A stretch of DNA of 64,000 nucleotides from Planctomycetota bacterium (GCA_014584315.1 JACTNA010000031.1:1-64000), one strand, 5' to 3'; counted from the first letter of the stretch, positions 28,626-37,748 are shown. The notes: generated by a model from the sequence alone, not told the origin. Translations and numbers: made by a program.

Positions 28626-29327
28626 TCAGCGGCGACGGCGGGCGGCGCCGATCGCCGCGAAGCCGAGCAGGGCGAGCGAGCCGGGCGCGGGGATGAAGAA
28701 GGCGGAGCCGGAGTAGGAGCCTTCGGAGACCCAGTGCATGGCCGGGAGCATGTCCTGCCCGAGAGCGACACCCATGCCGGGATCGCTCTGGAGGAAGGTG
28801 AGGGTGAATGCGGCGTCATCGGGATCGATGGAGTTGCCCGTGAACAGGCCGTAGTCGGGGATATTCGCGCCGTGCCAGGTGTACGTGACGGAACTGCCCG
28901 CGCCGTCCGCGCCGAAGAGGGCGCCCGAGGAGTACCAGGAGGTCGCGCTGCCGAGCGCGGTGAGCGAGCCGCCCTCGACGACGGCGGAGAGAACCAGCGC
29001 GCCGGAGCCGTCGCGAAACTCGAAGAACCCGTCGAGCGAGTAGGCGTGGACGAAGTTGCCGCCGCCGGAGGGGATGCTCCCGAGGTGTGCGATCTCGAAG
29101 CCCGCGTTGAACTCGACGCTCAGAGCGATGGGCGCGCCCGGACCGTTGGTGTCATCGATGAGCAGGGTGAGCGGCTCGCTGGGGTCCATGGCGTCGGCGA
29201 CCAGGCCGCCCATGCCCGCGAACGTGAACGAGGTGTGGTCGACGTCGGAGGCGAAACTGAAGAGCGTCGCGTTCGCCGCGGTCGCCAGGCCGGCCACGGC
29301 CGCCAGGGTCATCGTGAGGTGATTCAC
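28626..29327 (-). CDS. PEP-CTERM sorting domain protein 1
   Basis: 233-residue exported protein. The signal peptide is about residues 1-23 (HLTMTLAAVAGLATAANA). The middle is Gly/Ser/Thr-rich beta sequence with no recognised domain. The C-terminus PAPGSLALLGFAAIGAARRRR-type tail (motif PAPGS, hydrophobic helix, Arg cluster) is the PEP-CTERM signal that exosortase cleaves to anchor proteins at the cell surface. GTG 29327 has GGAG 7 bases upstream. A terminator follows. It shares a conserved upstream block with the next PEP-CTERM gene. No exosortase gene is in the window. Confidence 0.85.
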   Translation of the reverse strand: MNHLTMTLAAVAGLATAANATLFSFASDVDHTSFTFAGMGGLVADAMDPSEPLTLLIDDTNGPGAPIALSVEFNAGFEIAHLGSIPSGGGNFVHAYSLDGFFEFRDGSGALVLSAVVEGGSLTALGSATSWYSSGALFGADGAGSSVTYTWHGANIPDYGLFTGNSIDPDDAAFTLTFLQSDPGMGVALGQDMLPAMHWVSEGSYSGSAFFIPAPGSLALLGFAAIGAARRRR

Positions 29328-29436
29328 TGCCGTTCTCCTTCCAATCGCCAACGGACGCCGCGTGTGGCGGACTCTCTCATCGCCACGACTCCCACCCATC
29401 GAGGCGGGGAGAAAGCGGCACGGGCCGCCGCTCAAA

Positions 29437-29470
29437 GATGCCCCGGAATCCGGACCTCGCCAGAGATCGG
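29437..29470 (-). promoter_or_regulatory. shared upstream element of PEP-CTERM genes, copy 1
   Basis: The plus-strand sequence GATGCCCCGGAATCCGGACC, continuing CTCGCCAGAGATCGG, lies 110 bases upstream of the gene at 29327. It matches the block at 30333-30368 apart from a few substitutions and a 2-base indel. Confidence 0.5.
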
Positions 29471-29547
29471 GGAGATATCGGGTCGAATCGGGTTGAACTC
29501 CCTGTATCAGTCAAGGCCCGCGGATGTGGTCGGGACTCTGCGAGGGT

Positions 29548-30204
29548 TCAGCGGCGACGGCGCACGGCGACCAGTCCGCCGGCGAGGGCGAGGGCCAGGA
29601 CGCCCGGGGCGGGAACGATCTCCGCGCTGACGAGGGCGGGGACGCCGGAGAAGTCCTTGGTGAGGAACGCGGACGCGGAGTGGATGTAGAGGGCGACGAT
29701 CGCGCCCTCGAAGGGGGAGTTGTACGCGGAGAAGTCGGTGCTGAACGAGCCGGCGGACGCGCCGTCGAAGGAGCCGTCGCCGGAGTTGTCGTTGACCGTG
29801 ACGTTGCTCAGATGGCCGTTGAAGTAGACGGTGCCGAACGCGCCCTTGATCCACGTGCCGACCAGGTCGCCCGCGACGGTGTCGCCGTTGGTGTCGGTGA
29901 CCACGAATGAGCCGGCGCCGTCGGCGGTGGAGCCGTCGTTGTTGGACACATTGATGGTCATGAAGAAGTCGGCGAGGCTCGACCCCGCGAATCCGGCGTC
30001 AAACTCGGCCGTGCCGGGAGAGCCGTCAAGGCGGGTGACGTCGCCGGACGTCTTCGCGTCCGCGACGGCGGTGTACACGCCCGTGCCGGCGTCGTACGAG
30101 CCGCTCACGTCGCTGTAGGTGTACGACAGGATGACATCGGCGCTGCTCAGGCCGGCGATCGCCAGCGTGGCCAGAACCCCGGCGGTGTGCGTTATGCGGA
30201 CCAT
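29548..30204 (-). CDS. PEP-CTERM sorting domain protein 2
   Basis: 218-residue exported protein. The signal peptide spans about 1-21 (THTAGVLATLAIAGLSSA). The body is Asp/Gly/Ser/Thr-rich and probably beta-structured (TINVSNNDGSTADGAGSFVV, DTNGDTVAGDLVGTW). The C-terminus VPAPGVLALALAGGLVAVRRRR-type tail is a PEP-CTERM signal. ATG 30204 follows GAAGGAGAG; upstream residues in frame are non-coding. Function unknown; surface or matrix location is inferred from the tail. Confidence 0.85.
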   Translation of the reverse strand: MVRITHTAGVLATLAIAGLSSADVILSYTYSDVSGSYDAGTGVYTAVADAKTSGDVTRLDGSPGTAEFDAGFAGSSLADFFMTINVSNNDGSTADGAGSFVVTDTNGDTVAGDLVGTWIKGAFGTVYFNGHLSNVTVNDNSGDGSFDGASAGSFSTDFSAYNSPFEGAIVALYIHSASAFLTKDFSGVPALVSAEIVPAPGVLALALAGGLVAVRRRR

Positions 30205-30332
30205 GATCTCTCCTTCTGCTCCGGTTCCGATGAGGCTCGAACCCACTCTTCGTGCGAGCGGTGCTACAGGCAGGTTCCACTCGCGCCGCGCGGTTTCTGC
30301 GCGCACGGACGGACTCCGTCGTCCAGACGGAA

Positions 30333-30368
30333 GATGCCCCGGATTCCCGGGCGTGCCAGCGAAATCGG
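30333..30368 (-). promoter_or_regulatory. shared upstream element of PEP-CTERM genes, copy 2
   Basis: GATGCCCCGGATTCCCGGGC, continuing GTGCCAGCGAAATCGG (plus strand), lies about 130 bases upstream of the gene at 30204. It is the counterpart of 29437-29470. On the coding strand it contains TGGCACG, but no sigma-54 -12 box at the right distance. Confidence 0.5.
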
Positions 30369-30459
30369 CAGAAAAAGCGCGGCCCCGAGAACTCGCGGCC
30401 TCCCCCTGATTCGTGGAATGTTCGGGTGTGGCCCCCGGTCGGCGGGCGGGTCGGGGGGC

Positions 30460-31005
30460 CTACATGGGCTTCTTCTCGACGGTCACGTCGTAGACCTTCA
30501 GGAGTTTCTCCTTGTCGAAGATCATCTCCTGGCGGCTCAGGCCGACCACGTCGTACTCGGTGGTGAGTTCGATGGCGTCGACCGGGCAGGCCTCCTCGCA
30601 CATCCCGCAGAAGATGCACCGGAGTTCGTCGATCTCGAACTTGGCGGGGTACTTCTCGCGGTCGTCCCAGGGGCTTTCGGCGGCGACGATGTGGATGCAG
30701 TTCGCCGGGCAGATGGTCGGGCACATCATGCAGGCGACGCACCTGACGCGACCCTGCTCGTCGCGGTTCAGGCGGTGGAAGGCCCGGAAGTTGCTCTTCT
30801 GCATCCCGCCGCGCTCGGGGGGCCGGTGCTCCTTGCGCTCCTCCGGGTACTGCATGGATCGGCTGGTTCTGCCCTGCCCGAACGAGGTGAAGAAGTGGCG
30901 CATCGTCACGCCGAAACCGCCGATGATCGCGGGCAGATAGGCCCGTTCGCCGCGAGACATCGGCGCGGGTCGGATGAGCACGACATCTTCGTCCCGGATG
31001 GCCAT
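30460..31005 (-). CDS. nuoI: NADH-quinone oxidoreductase subunit I (2x[4Fe-4S])
   Basis: Peripheral-arm subunit of complex I carrying clusters N6a and N6b. Eight ligands are in two sets: C89, C92, C95 with C140 (CVACMMCPTICP) and C130, C133, C136 with C99 (CIFCGMCEEACP). AIIGGFGVTMRHFF near 26-39 is the usual amphipathic N-terminal helix, and YPEERKE is typical. 181 residues. It is alone; no other nuo gene is in the window. ATG 31005 has TATACT 8 bases upstream and no ribosome site. Diverges from the SPOR-like gene. Confidence 0.93.
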   Translation of the reverse strand: MAIRDEDVVLIRPAPMSRGERAYLPAIIGGFGVTMRHFFTSFGQGRTSRSMQYPEERKEHRPPERGGMQKSNFRAFHRLNRDEQGRVRCVACMMCPTICPANCIHIVAAESPWDDREKYPAKFEIDELRCIFCGMCEEACPVDAIELTTEYDVVGLSRQEMIFDKEKLLKVYDVTVEKKPM

Positions 31006-31013
31006 GGGGCGGC

Positions 31014-31019
31014 AGTATA
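31014..31019 (-). promoter_or_regulatory. -10 box of nuoI, leaderless start predicted
   Basis: Minus-strand TATACT (5 of 6 consensus) is 8 bases before ATG 31005. Confidence 0.65.
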
Positions 31020-31059
31020 GGGCCGTGGCGTGAACACTCGGGATCGCGCCGCGGGGAGG

Positions 31060-31065
31060 TAGAAT
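31060..31065 (+). promoter_or_regulatory. -10 box of the SPOR-like gene, leaderless start predicted
   Basis: TAGAAT (5 of 6 consensus) ends 7 bases before ATG 31073. Confidence 0.6.
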
Positions 31066-31072
31066 CGTGAGC

Positions 31073-31897
31073 ATGCCCGGCCGCCGACACAGCCCGCCGC
31101 TCTTCGAGCTGCTCCAGGGATCGCAGCCCGCGGGCGTGCGCCCCGCGGCTGCGGAACCTCGGCCCTCACCCAGACCCGCGCCTGAAACGAAGCGCGCAAC
31201 CCCCGAGCCTTCCCCGCGTCCTCGCCCGGCACCACGCCCCGAGCCGACCCGGCAGGAACCCCGCGAAGCGTTCAGTCTGTCCGGCGGCGAGGTTCGAGTT
31301 CCCGTGAGTTACGCGCTCGTCGCCCTCGCCGGCGTCATCGCCCTCCTGTTCGTCGCGTGGACGCTCGGCTTCCGTGCCGGCGATTCGTCGGCCCGCGACG
31401 AGGCGCTCCGCCGCGAACTGGCGGTCCCAGGCCCCGCGACGGACCCCACGGCGAGTCCGCCCTCGGCCCGGCAGTCGGACGCTCCGAGGCAGCCGCCCCG
31501 CCAGCCAGATGCGGCCGGGGGCGGGCGTTCGGCGACGAGCGGGGCCGCGGCCGCTCTGGGGCCGACCGGGGCCTTGTCCGCGGACCCGCGGCAGGGCCAG
31601 ACGAACTACCTCCGGCTGGCCACCCTGCCGCAGGACGATGCGGTGAACGCCCTGGCTTTTCTCCATGAGCGTGGCTTCGCGGCGTTCGCGGTGATTGATC
31701 CGCGCACGCGTGGGGGGAACAATCCACCCCGCTACGCCCTGTACTCGGCGGCGGGGTTCCCGAGCGACGGGTTCCGGGCGTCGGAGGCCGAGCGGGCGCG
31801 GGTCCGTTCCGAGGCGTTGCGTCTCGGGCAGGCGTGGCGTGCGTCGGGCGGAGTGTCGAACTTCGCGGACTCGGTGTGGGAACGGTTCGACCGGTGA
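31073..31897 (+). CDS. single-pass membrane protein with SPOR-like C-terminus
   Basis: 274 residues. The first 70 are Pro/Arg-rich and cytoplasmic. One TM helix follows (about 77-100, SYALVALAGVIALLFVAWTL), then a Pro/Ala/Gly linker. The C-terminal segment has the size and beta-alpha pattern of a SPOR (peptidoglycan-binding) domain: NYLRLATLPQDDAVNALAFL, GFAAFAVIDP, RYALYSAAGFP. SPOR is my best guess but the match is weak. ATG 31073 is favoured over GTG 31067 by the -10 distance. It precedes the PVC signature gene by 20 bases. Confidence 0.6.
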   Translation: MPGRRHSPPLFELLQGSQPAGVRPAAAEPRPSPRPAPETKRATPEPSPRPRPAPRPEPTRQEPREAFSLSGGEVRVPVSYALVALAGVIALLFVAWTLGFRAGDSSARDEALRRELAVPGPATDPTASPPSARQSDAPRQPPRQPDAAGGGRSATSGAAAALGPTGALSADPRQGQTNYLRLATLPQDDAVNALAFLHERGFAAFAVIDPRTRGGNNPPRYALYSAAGFPSDGFRASEAERARVRSEALRLGQAWRASGGVSNFADSVWERFDR

Positions 31898-31917
31898 CGG
31901 AACTGGAGCGCAGACCG

Positions 31918-32073
31918 ATGAGCATGGACCGATCGCTGAAGACAAAGGGCAACCTGGCGGGGAAGCGCTCGGTGATGAAGCGCTCGGAGCGGATCGCCAA
32001 GATGCAGGCCGACAAGAAGTTCGACCCGAAGAAGGACAAGGCGTTGGGCCTGCCCAAGACGCTGGTGCGGTAA
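31918..32073 (+). CDS. PVC-superphylum signature small basic protein
   Basis: 51 residues, strongly basic: MSMDRSLKTKGNLAGKRSVM and RSERIAKM...LGLPKTLVR. The SLK...KRSV..R.ERI....GLPK pattern is that of the small basic protein conserved across Planctomycetes, Verrucomicrobia and Chlamydiae, proposed as a PVC signature and thought to bind nucleic acid or ribosomes. ATG 31918 has GGAG 9 bases upstream. It helps place the organism. The exact role is unknown. Confidence 0.88.
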   Translation: MSMDRSLKTKGNLAGKRSVMKRSERIAKMQADKKFDPKKDKALGLPKTLVR

Positions 32074-32110
32074 CGCGGCGAGCGCAGGAGCGGCCCGGCC
32101 GGGGTCCGTC

Positions 32111-33295
32111 ATGGACATCAATCGTCTGCTCGCCGACCGCGCCAGGGCCATCGACGCCTCGGGCATCCGGCGCGTCTTTGAACTCGGCTCGAAACTGAAG
32201 AATCCCTGCAACCTCTCGATCGGCCAGCCGGACTTCCCCGCGCCCGATGCGGTCAAGCGTGCGGCCATCGACGCCATCGCCGCCGACCGCAACGGGTACA
32301 CGCTCACACAGGGCGTCGCGGAGTTGCGTTCGCGCATCGAGCGCGCGCTCGGCGTCGATCTCGGGTGGGACCTCGCCCCCGGCTCCGGCGCATCGGTGCT
32401 GGTGACGAGCGGCACGAGCGGGGCGTTGCTGCTCGCGTGCTTCGCGCTGCTCGGGCCGGGCGACGAGATCGTCATCCCCGACCCCTGGTTCGTGCTCTAC
32501 CCGCACCTGGCGACGCTCTGCGGGGCGCGGGCGGTCCCGTGCGCCACGGGGCCGGACGGGCGCATGACGGCGCAGCGCGTCGAGCCGCTGCTCACGGGCC
32601 GGACGAAGATCGTGCTCTTCAACTCGCCGGCGAACCCGACGGGCGTCGTCGCTACGCGCGACGAGTGCGCGGACCTGCTGGACCTGTGCCGTCGCCGGGG
32701 CGTGCTGCTCATTTCCGACGAGATCTACGACGAGTTCTGCTACTCCGAGTCGCGGACCGATCGCTTCGCGGGCGATGCGGGGCGGGCGTGCTGCCCCAGC
32801 CCGGCGCGGTTCGAGGGGGCGCAGGAGGACGTGCTGGTCGTCCGGGGCTTCGGCAAGACCTACGGCGTGACCGGATGGCGCATGGGCTACGCGGCGGGGC
32901 CGACCGCGCTCGTCGAGCAGATGGCGAAGTTCCAGCAGTACACCTTCGTGTGCGCGCCCGCGCCGCTGCAGTGGGGGTGCGCGGCCGCGCTCGACGCCGA
33001 TATGTCCGGGCACGTCTCGGAGTACGAATCGCGGCGGGACCTCGTCGTCGATCGGCTGCGCGAAGTGACGGACCTGCCCTTCCCAGGCGGGGCGTTCTAC
33101 GCCTTCCCGCGCGTGCCGGCGCGGCTCGGGCTGAGCGGATCGCGACTGGTCGAGCGCGCGGTCGAACGGAGCGTGCTCGTCATTCCCGGTGCGGTCTTCT
33201 CGTCGCGCGACGAGCACTTCAGGCTCGGCTTCGCCACCAGCCGCGAGCAACTGGAGCGCGGGCTGGACGAGATCGTCGGGCTGCTGCGGGGCTGA
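32111..33295 (+). CDS. class I/II PLP-dependent aminotransferase
   Basis: 394 residues, fold type I, aspartate-aminotransferase superfamily. PLP contacts are recognisable: VTSGTSGALL (100-108), FNSPANPTGVV (N176), ISDEIYDEF (D203, Y206) and the Schiff-base Lys K249 in VVRGFGKTYGVTGWRMGY. The C-terminal Arg of FRLGFATSREQL would bind the substrate carboxylate. Substrate cannot be read from this; aspartate or a branched or aromatic amino acid are all possible. A cysteine pair insert at 227-228 is unusual. No metabolic partner is adjacent. Confidence 0.9.
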   Translation: MDINRLLADRARAIDASGIRRVFELGSKLKNPCNLSIGQPDFPAPDAVKRAAIDAIAADRNGYTLTQGVAELRSRIERALGVDLGWDLAPGSGASVLVTSGTSGALLLACFALLGPGDEIVIPDPWFVLYPHLATLCGARAVPCATGPDGRMTAQRVEPLLTGRTKIVLFNSPANPTGVVATRDECADLLDLCRRRGVLLISDEIYDEFCYSESRTDRFAGDAGRACCPSPARFEGAQEDVLVVRGFGKTYGVTGWRMGYAAGPTALVEQMAKFQQYTFVCAPAPLQWGCAAALDADMSGHVSEYESRRDLVVDRLREVTDLPFPGGAFYAFPRVPARLGLSGSRLVERAVERSVLVIPGAVFSSRDEHFRLGFATSREQLERGLDEIVGLLRG

Positions 33296-33349
33296 CGCGG
33301 CGTGCGCAGGACGCACGAGCCTTGGACCCCGTTTGCCACAACGAGAACG

Positions 33350-33377
33350 CCGGGGCGATCCCGAAGGACCGCCCCGG
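33350..33377. terminator. strong hairpin between converging genes
   Basis: CCGGGGCG (33350-33357) pairs with CGCCCCGG (33370-33377); the inner bases add TCC/GGA around CGAA. It lies between the aminotransferase and PEP-CTERM 3 stops. The minus-side tail CGTTCTCGTT is moderately T-rich; the plus side has no T run. Confidence 0.5.
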
Positions 33378-33423
33378 ACTCATGGGGTGGGGGACCCCGA
33401 TGCGTTGTCGGGCCGCAGCGTGT

Positions 33424-34170
33424 TCAGCGTCGGCGGCGCGAAGAGAGCAGGCCGGCGACCCCGAGCAGCGCGAGCGAGCCGGGGGCGGGAACGACCTCGA
33501 CGAGCACGTTGTCGAACCCGACCTCCCACCAGTTGGGGCCGTAGAAGTAGCCGGGCACCATGGTGGTGATCGAGACGGCGTCAACGCTGGAAAGCACGCT
33601 GGTCCAGGTGCGGTCGGGCGGCAGGATCGGATCGCCGAACTGGTTCTCCGCGCCCGTCCCGCCCCAGCCCGGGGGGAGGTCGTCCTGCGTCGGGTCGGGA
33701 ACGACGAACTCGAGTCGGCTCCAGCCGTCGGCGACCTGCGGGAGGCCGTCGCCCAGGTACCAGACGCTCACGTCGTCGTCGTAGTCGTTGGGGTCGCCGT
33801 AGTCGTGCAACTGGAGGACGACGGGGAACCATGAGGGGTCGAGCGGGTCGCCCCAGAAGTTGTCGAGGGCGAAGACGCGCACATCGACGGAGAACTTCAC
33901 CGGACCGAAGGCGGTGTAGTCGCCGACGACGGGGCTGTCGGGGCTGTCGTTGCCGAGCGTGACGCCCCAGAAGTCGAGGTAGGGGATGCCCATGTACTGG
34001 CCCGGGTTGCCCCCGCCGAAGATCATCTGGTTGCCGTTGACGGTCCATCCGCCGTAGCCGCTCTTGGCGTCGCCCTCGAAGTCCTGCGAGTCGATGACCT
34101 GTGCCGAGGCGGCCCCGGCGAGGAGGGCGGCCGCGAGGCACGCGCCCGAACGAACGAGTCTGCTGTTCAT
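33424..34170 (-). CDS. PEP-CTERM sorting domain protein 3
   Basis: 248-residue exported protein. The signal peptide spans about 1-24 (CLAAALLAGAASAQ). The mature part is Trp/Asp/Gly-rich, with beta strands suggesting a jelly-roll or lectin-like fold (VIDSQDFEGDAKSGYGGWTV near the start, NWWEVGFDNVLVEVV at the end), a layout common in carbohydrate-binding surface proteins. The PAPGSLALLGVAGLLSSRRRR-type tail is a PEP-CTERM signal. ATG 34170 follows AGGAGA. Ligand unknown. Confidence 0.85.
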   Translation of the reverse strand: MNSRLVRSGACLAAALLAGAASAQVIDSQDFEGDAKSGYGGWTVNGNQMIFGGGNPGQYMGIPYLDFWGVTLGNDSPDSPVVGDYTAFGPVKFSVDVRVFALDNFWGDPLDPSWFPVVLQLHDYGDPNDYDDDVSVWYLGDGLPQVADGWSRLEFVVPDPTQDDLPPGWGGTGAENQFGDPILPPDRTWTSVLSSVDAVSITTMVPGYFYGPNWWEVGFDNVLVEVVPAPGSLALLGVAGLLSSRRRR

Positions 34171-34263
34171 CCCGATTCTCCTGTGGGCGGCTCTCTCGCC
34201 CTTGCGGTGTGCGGTCCGGTGGCTTCCGGAGGAGGGGAAGTCACCACGGTTGTCTGTGTGTAT

Positions 34264-34292
34264 GTAGTAGGGGAAGCGGGCTTCGGTTTCAA
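34264..34292 (-). promoter_or_regulatory. promoter candidate of PEP-CTERM gene 3
   Basis: Minus-strand TTGAAA (34287-34292), a 17-base spacer and TACTAC (34264-34269). An inverted repeat AGTTTC-ACG-GAAACT around 34298-34312 lies just upstream of the -35 in an unusually AT-rich patch, so a regulator site is possible. Confidence 0.45.
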
Positions 34293-34378
34293 GAAAGTTT
34301 CACGGAAACTCTCGATGGCGTTTTGTGTGCATTTTGTTCGGATATGGGCCGCACCGCTTCGGTCGGATGGCAGAGCCG

Positions 34379-35398
34379 TCAGTCGGCCCGGGCCACGTGA
34401 GCCTGGGTCGTCACCAGGTTTGACGAGGGAATGCCGCCCGCCTCGAAGGCGGTGGCGTTCGCCAGCGTGGTCTCGGCGATGGCGTCCATGGCCTCGTGTG
34501 TGAAGAAGCCCTGGTGGGCCGTGACGACGACGTTCGGGAAGGTGAGCAGGCGGGCGAGCACGTCGTCCTGGAGCGCGCGATCCGACAGGTCGCGGAAGAA
34601 GAGGTCCCCTTCCTCTTCGTACACGTCGATGCCCAGCCCGCCGAGCCGCCCGGCCTTCAGGGCACGGATGACGGCCCGCGTGTCGATCACTGCCCCGCGG
34701 CTGGTGTTCAGGATGACCACGCCCGGCTTCATGCGTGCGAGCGCATCGTCGCTGATGAGGTGGTGCGTCTCCGGCGTGAGCGGGCAGTGGAGCGAGACCA
34801 CGTCGCTGCGTTCGAGGATGTCGTGGAGCGCGACGTAGCGCACGCCGAGACGGGCGAGTTCATCGTGCGGGTTCGGGTCGGAGGCGATGACGGTGCAGCC
34901 GAAACCGAGCATGATGCGTGCAAAGGCCTCGCCGATGCGCCCGGTGCCGATGAGTCCGACGGTCTTGCCGTGCAGGTCGAAGCCCATCAGCCCGTCGAGG
35001 GCGAAGTTGTGCTCGCGCACGCGCGCCGCCGCGCGGTGCAGTTTCCGGTTCACGGTCAGCAGCAGTCCGACGGCGTGCTCGGCGACGGCGTGCGGGGAGT
35101 ACGCGGGAACGCGGGCGACGGTGATACCGCGATCCGCCGCCGCGTCGAGGTCCACGTGGTTGAAGCCCGCGCTGCGCAGGGCGAGCAGCCTCGTGCCTCC
35201 CGCAGCGAGCGACTCGATGCACGCCCGGTCGAGGCGGTCGTTGACGAAGGGACAGACGCCGGCGAACCCGGCCGCCAGCCCGGCGGTCGTCGCGTCCAGG
35301 CCCGGCTCGAAGTAGACGAGGTCGTGCCCGCGGCGGGCGTTGGCGCGGTCGAAGAACTCTCGATCGAAGGGCTTGGCGCTGAAGAGGGCGATGCGCAT
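34379..35398 (-). CDS. ldhA: D-2-hydroxyacid dehydrogenase, D-lactate dehydrogenase type
   Basis: NADH-dependent reduction of a 2-keto acid, most likely pyruvate to D-lactate. The Rossmann motif is GTGRIG (151-156). The catalytic set is R234 (NTSRGAVID), E263 (VYEEEGD) and H295 ([10 protein letters not shown]). [15 protein letters not shown] and the LFFRDLSD segment are characteristic of fermentative LdhA. 339 residues. ATG 35398 follows AGGAGG. It lies 38 bases downstream of the GT4 gene on the same strand and may be co-transcribed, though the functions differ. Confidence 0.92.
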   Translation of the reverse strand: MRIALFSAKPFDREFFDRANARRGHDLVYFEPGLDATTAGLAAGFAGVCPFVNDRLDRACIESLAAGGTRLLALRSAGFNHVDLDAAADRGITVARVPAYSPHAVAEHAVGLLLTVNRKLHRAAARVREHNFALDGLMGFDLHGKTVGLIGTGRIGEAFARIMLGFGCTVIASDPNPHDELARLGVRYVALHDILERSDVVSLHCPLTPETHHLISDDALARMKPGVVILNTSRGAVIDTRAVIRALKAGRLGGLGIDVYEEEGDLFFRDLSDRALQDDVLARLLTFPNVVVTAHQGFFTHEAMDAIAETTLANATAFEAGGIPSSNLVTTQAHVARAD

Positions 35399-35436
35399 GG
35401 AGGGCCTCCTGACCTGCCGACCGGGGGTCTCGGGCA

Positions 35437-36612
35437 TCATTCGCGCGCGTTCGACGACGAGAGATGCCCGAGCATCGACGCGTCGAATACACGCTCGGAG
35501 AACCGCTCCGCGTTGCGCCGGCAGGCGGACTCCGCGCCTGTCGGGCATCGTCCCGCGGCCTCGGCGATCGCGGCGGGTTCGGGGCGGTCGAAGAACGCGC
35601 CGGTTCGCCCGTCGATCACGGTGTCCAGCGCGCCGCCGGCGCGTCGCGCCACGACCGGGCACCCGCACGCCTGGGCCTCGACGGCGGTGATGCCGAAGTC
35701 CTCGACCTGCGGGAAGAGGAGCAGCCGCGCCCGGCGGTAGAGGTCGCGCAGGCGTTCGTCGGTGACTCGTCCGGCGAACTCGACCGCGCCCTCCGGCAAG
35801 GTCCGCGCCATCGTGCGGAGCGACCGCTCCATGGACCCCCCTCCCGCGATGACGAGGCGTGCGCCCGTCCATCGTGCCGCCTCGATCGCCAGGTCCGCGC
35901 GCTTGTACGGCTCGAGCGCACCGGCGAAGAGCCAGAACGGCTCGCGCGGCGTGGCGGGGTCGGGCGTGAAGAAGTCGATCCGAACGGGCGGATGCACGAC
36001 CGACGCCCCGCGTCCGTAGCATCGCTCGATCTCTCCGGCCGTGTGCTTTGAGTTCGCGATGAAGCGCGTGACGTTGGCGGCCGTGCGCTTGTCCCACGCA
36101 CGGTAGAGCGGCCCGAAGGCCCGCAGCCCGAGCGTTCGCAGGGCGTCGCCGGGCGAGCGTCCCACCGCGTACTCGCCCTCGACCGACCAGACGTACCGGG
36201 CCGGGGCGTGGCAGTAGCAGACATGCGGCACGCCGGGTGGCGCCCGCAGTCCTTTGATCGCCGCCGAACTGCTGGACACGAGCAGGTCGATCGGGCGATC
36301 GTCGTGCAGGCGCGTCAGTCGCCGTGAGAGCCACCGCACCGCCTCGGGGTAGAGCGGGAGGAACCAGCGGCGCAGGCGGCTCACGCCGGGCGCGCGCCCG
36401 CCGGGCCAGACGATGCGTGGCAGGGCGTCCACGGCCGGCCCGATGCTCGACCCGTCGTCGAACATGGTGAGTAGGGCGACGACCTCGTCCCGTGCACCGA
36501 CGACGGCCGCGATGCGCTCGAGGACCGCCTCGCCCCCGCGTCGCCCGCAGAGCCAGTCGTGGGCGAGGACGACGCGGTGCCGGGCGGGCGTGGTTGTGCG
36601 GTCGTCTATCAT
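35437..36612 (-). CDS. GT4-family glycosyltransferase
   Basis: 391 residues, GT-B fold. [17 protein letters not shown] opens the acceptor domain. The donor domain carries [31 protein letters not shown] and the EX7E-type stretch [21 protein letters not shown] role in exopolysaccharide or LPS assembly is likely; the sugar is unknown. ATG 36612 is only 23 bases from the start of the divergent amidohydrolase gene, so each promoter must reach into the other gene. No ribosome site is visible. Confidence 0.9.
   Translation of the reverse strand: MIDDRTTTPARHRVVLAHDWLCGRRGGEAVLERIAAVVGARDEVVALLTMFDDGSSIGPAVDALPRIVWPGGRAPGVSRLRRWFLPLYPEAVRWLSRRLTRLHDDRPIDLLVSSSSAAIKGLRAPPGVPHVCYCHAPARYVWSVEGEYAVGRSPGDALRTLGLRAFGPLYRAWDKRTAANVTRFIANSKHTAGEIERCYGRGASVVHPPVRIDFFTPDPATPREPFWLFAGALEPYKRADLAIEAARWTGARLVIAGGGSMERSLRTMARTLPEGAVEFAGRVTDERLRDLYRRARLLLFPQVEDFGITAVEAQACGCPVVARRAGGALDTVIDGRTGAFFDRPEPAAIAEAAGRCPTGAESACRRNAERFSERVFDASMLGHLSSSNARE
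36607..36612 (+). promoter_or_regulatory. -10 box candidate of the amidohydrolase gene
   Basis: TATCAT ends 5 bases before an in-frame GTG (36618) and 23 bases before the preferred GTG 36636. It overlaps the start codon of the divergent glycosyltransferase gene. Confidence 0.4.
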
Positions 36613-36635
36613 GGGGCGTGCCGGGGAGCCTGCGC

Positions 36636-37748
36636 GTGAGCGACCTGATCCGTGACCCGCGTCGCACGCCGACGCCGGCCAACCGATTGTGCCTGGATTA
36701 TCGGCGCGAGGCGGAGCGGCTGGGTCCGCCGCCCGTGCCCATCATCGACGCGCACTGCCACGTCAACGGAGCGCGCGCCGCCGCGCTCTTCCGGGAGGTC
36801 TGCGACCTGTTCGGGGTGTCCGAGGTGTACACGCAGAGCCGGTTGAGCGAGGCGCAGGCCGTGCGCGACGCCCTTGGCGAGCGCGTGCGGTTCATCGCGT
36901 TCCCGGAGTGGGGGCACCCGGACCGCGCGGCTGTGCATCGGGAGCGGTTCGTCGAGCAGGTCCACGAGTGGCACGAGCGGTTTGGGGCGCGGATGGTCAA
37001 ACTCTGGGGCGCGCCCGCGCTGCGCGATTACGTCGAGGGCGACCCGGACGACGTGGTCGCGTTCGACAGCCCGTGGCGCCTGCGGGCGGTCGAGGTCGCC
37101 GAGCGGCTGGGCATGATGCTGATGGTCCACGTCGCCGACCCGGACGTGTGGTTCCGCACGCGCTACGCCGATGAGGCGCGCTACGGCTCGAAACGGCGGC
37201 AGTACGAGTCGCTCGAACGGCTGCTGGGGCGCTTCGGCGGGCCGGTGATCGCGGCCCACATGGGCGGCTGGCCGGAGGACCTCGGTTTTCTCGACGGCTT
37301 GCTGGGCAGGCACGCGAACCTGCACCTCGACACGTCGGCGACGAAGTGGGTCGTGCGCGCCCTGGGTCGCCACGAGCCGCCACGCGTGCGGGAGTTCTTG
37401 TCTCGGTGGCGCGGGCGGGTGCTCTTCGGCTCGGACATCGTGACGATGGAGTCGCACCTGACGCCGGACAAGTCGGGCGTGCCGAGCATCAAGGCCGACC
37501 AGGCGAGCAGCGAAGCGGAGGCCTTCGACCTGTACGCGAGCCGGTACTGGGCCTTGCGGATGATGTTCGAGACCGACTACGAGGGCGAAAGTCCGATCGC
37601 CGACCCGGACCTGATGCTGGAAGATGCGTCGCGCTTTGATGCGATGAGCGCACCGACGCTGCGCGGCCTCTCGCTGGACGCCGGGGCGCTGCGCACGCTG
37701 TATCGCGACGCGGCGGGCGCGCTGCTCGAACCCCGATACGCGCGGTGA
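36636..37748 (+). CDS. amidohydrolase 2 (TIM-barrel metal-dependent hydrolase)
   Basis: 370 residues. Metal-ligand motifs in order: DAHCH (H40, H42), [25 protein letters not shown] and LFGSDIV (Asp). This is the amidohydrolase-2 superfamily, which includes decarboxylases and hydrolases of aromatic or lactone substrates. The substrate cannot be read here. GTG 36636 with GGGGAG upstream is chosen; GTG 36618 would fit a near-leaderless message. The [20 protein letters not shown] segment near the C-terminus is conserved in planctomycete members as I recall. Confidence 0.87.
   Translation: MSDLIRDPRRTPTPANRLCLDYRREAERLGPPPVPIIDAHCHVNGARAAALFREVCDLFGVSEVYTQSRLSEAQAVRDALGERVRFIAFPEWGHPDRAAVHRERFVEQVHEWHERFGARMVKLWGAPALRDYVEGDPDDVVAFDSPWRLRAVEVAERLGMMLMVHVADPDVWFRTRYADEARYGSKRRQYESLERLLGRFGGPVIAAHMGGWPEDLGFLDGLLGRHANLHLDTSATKWVVRALGRHEPPRVREFLSRWRGRVLFGSDIVTMESHLTPDKSGVPSIKADQASSEAEAFDLYASRYWALRMMFETDYEGESPIADPDLMLEDASRFDAMSAPTLRGLSLDAGALRTLYRDAAGALLEPRYAR

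Noticed and set aside
30333..30368. Sigma-54 promoter in the PEP-CTERM upstream block (TGGCACG on the coding strand)
   Set aside because: No TTGC-type -12 box at the required spacing, and copy 1 lacks the TGGCAC form.
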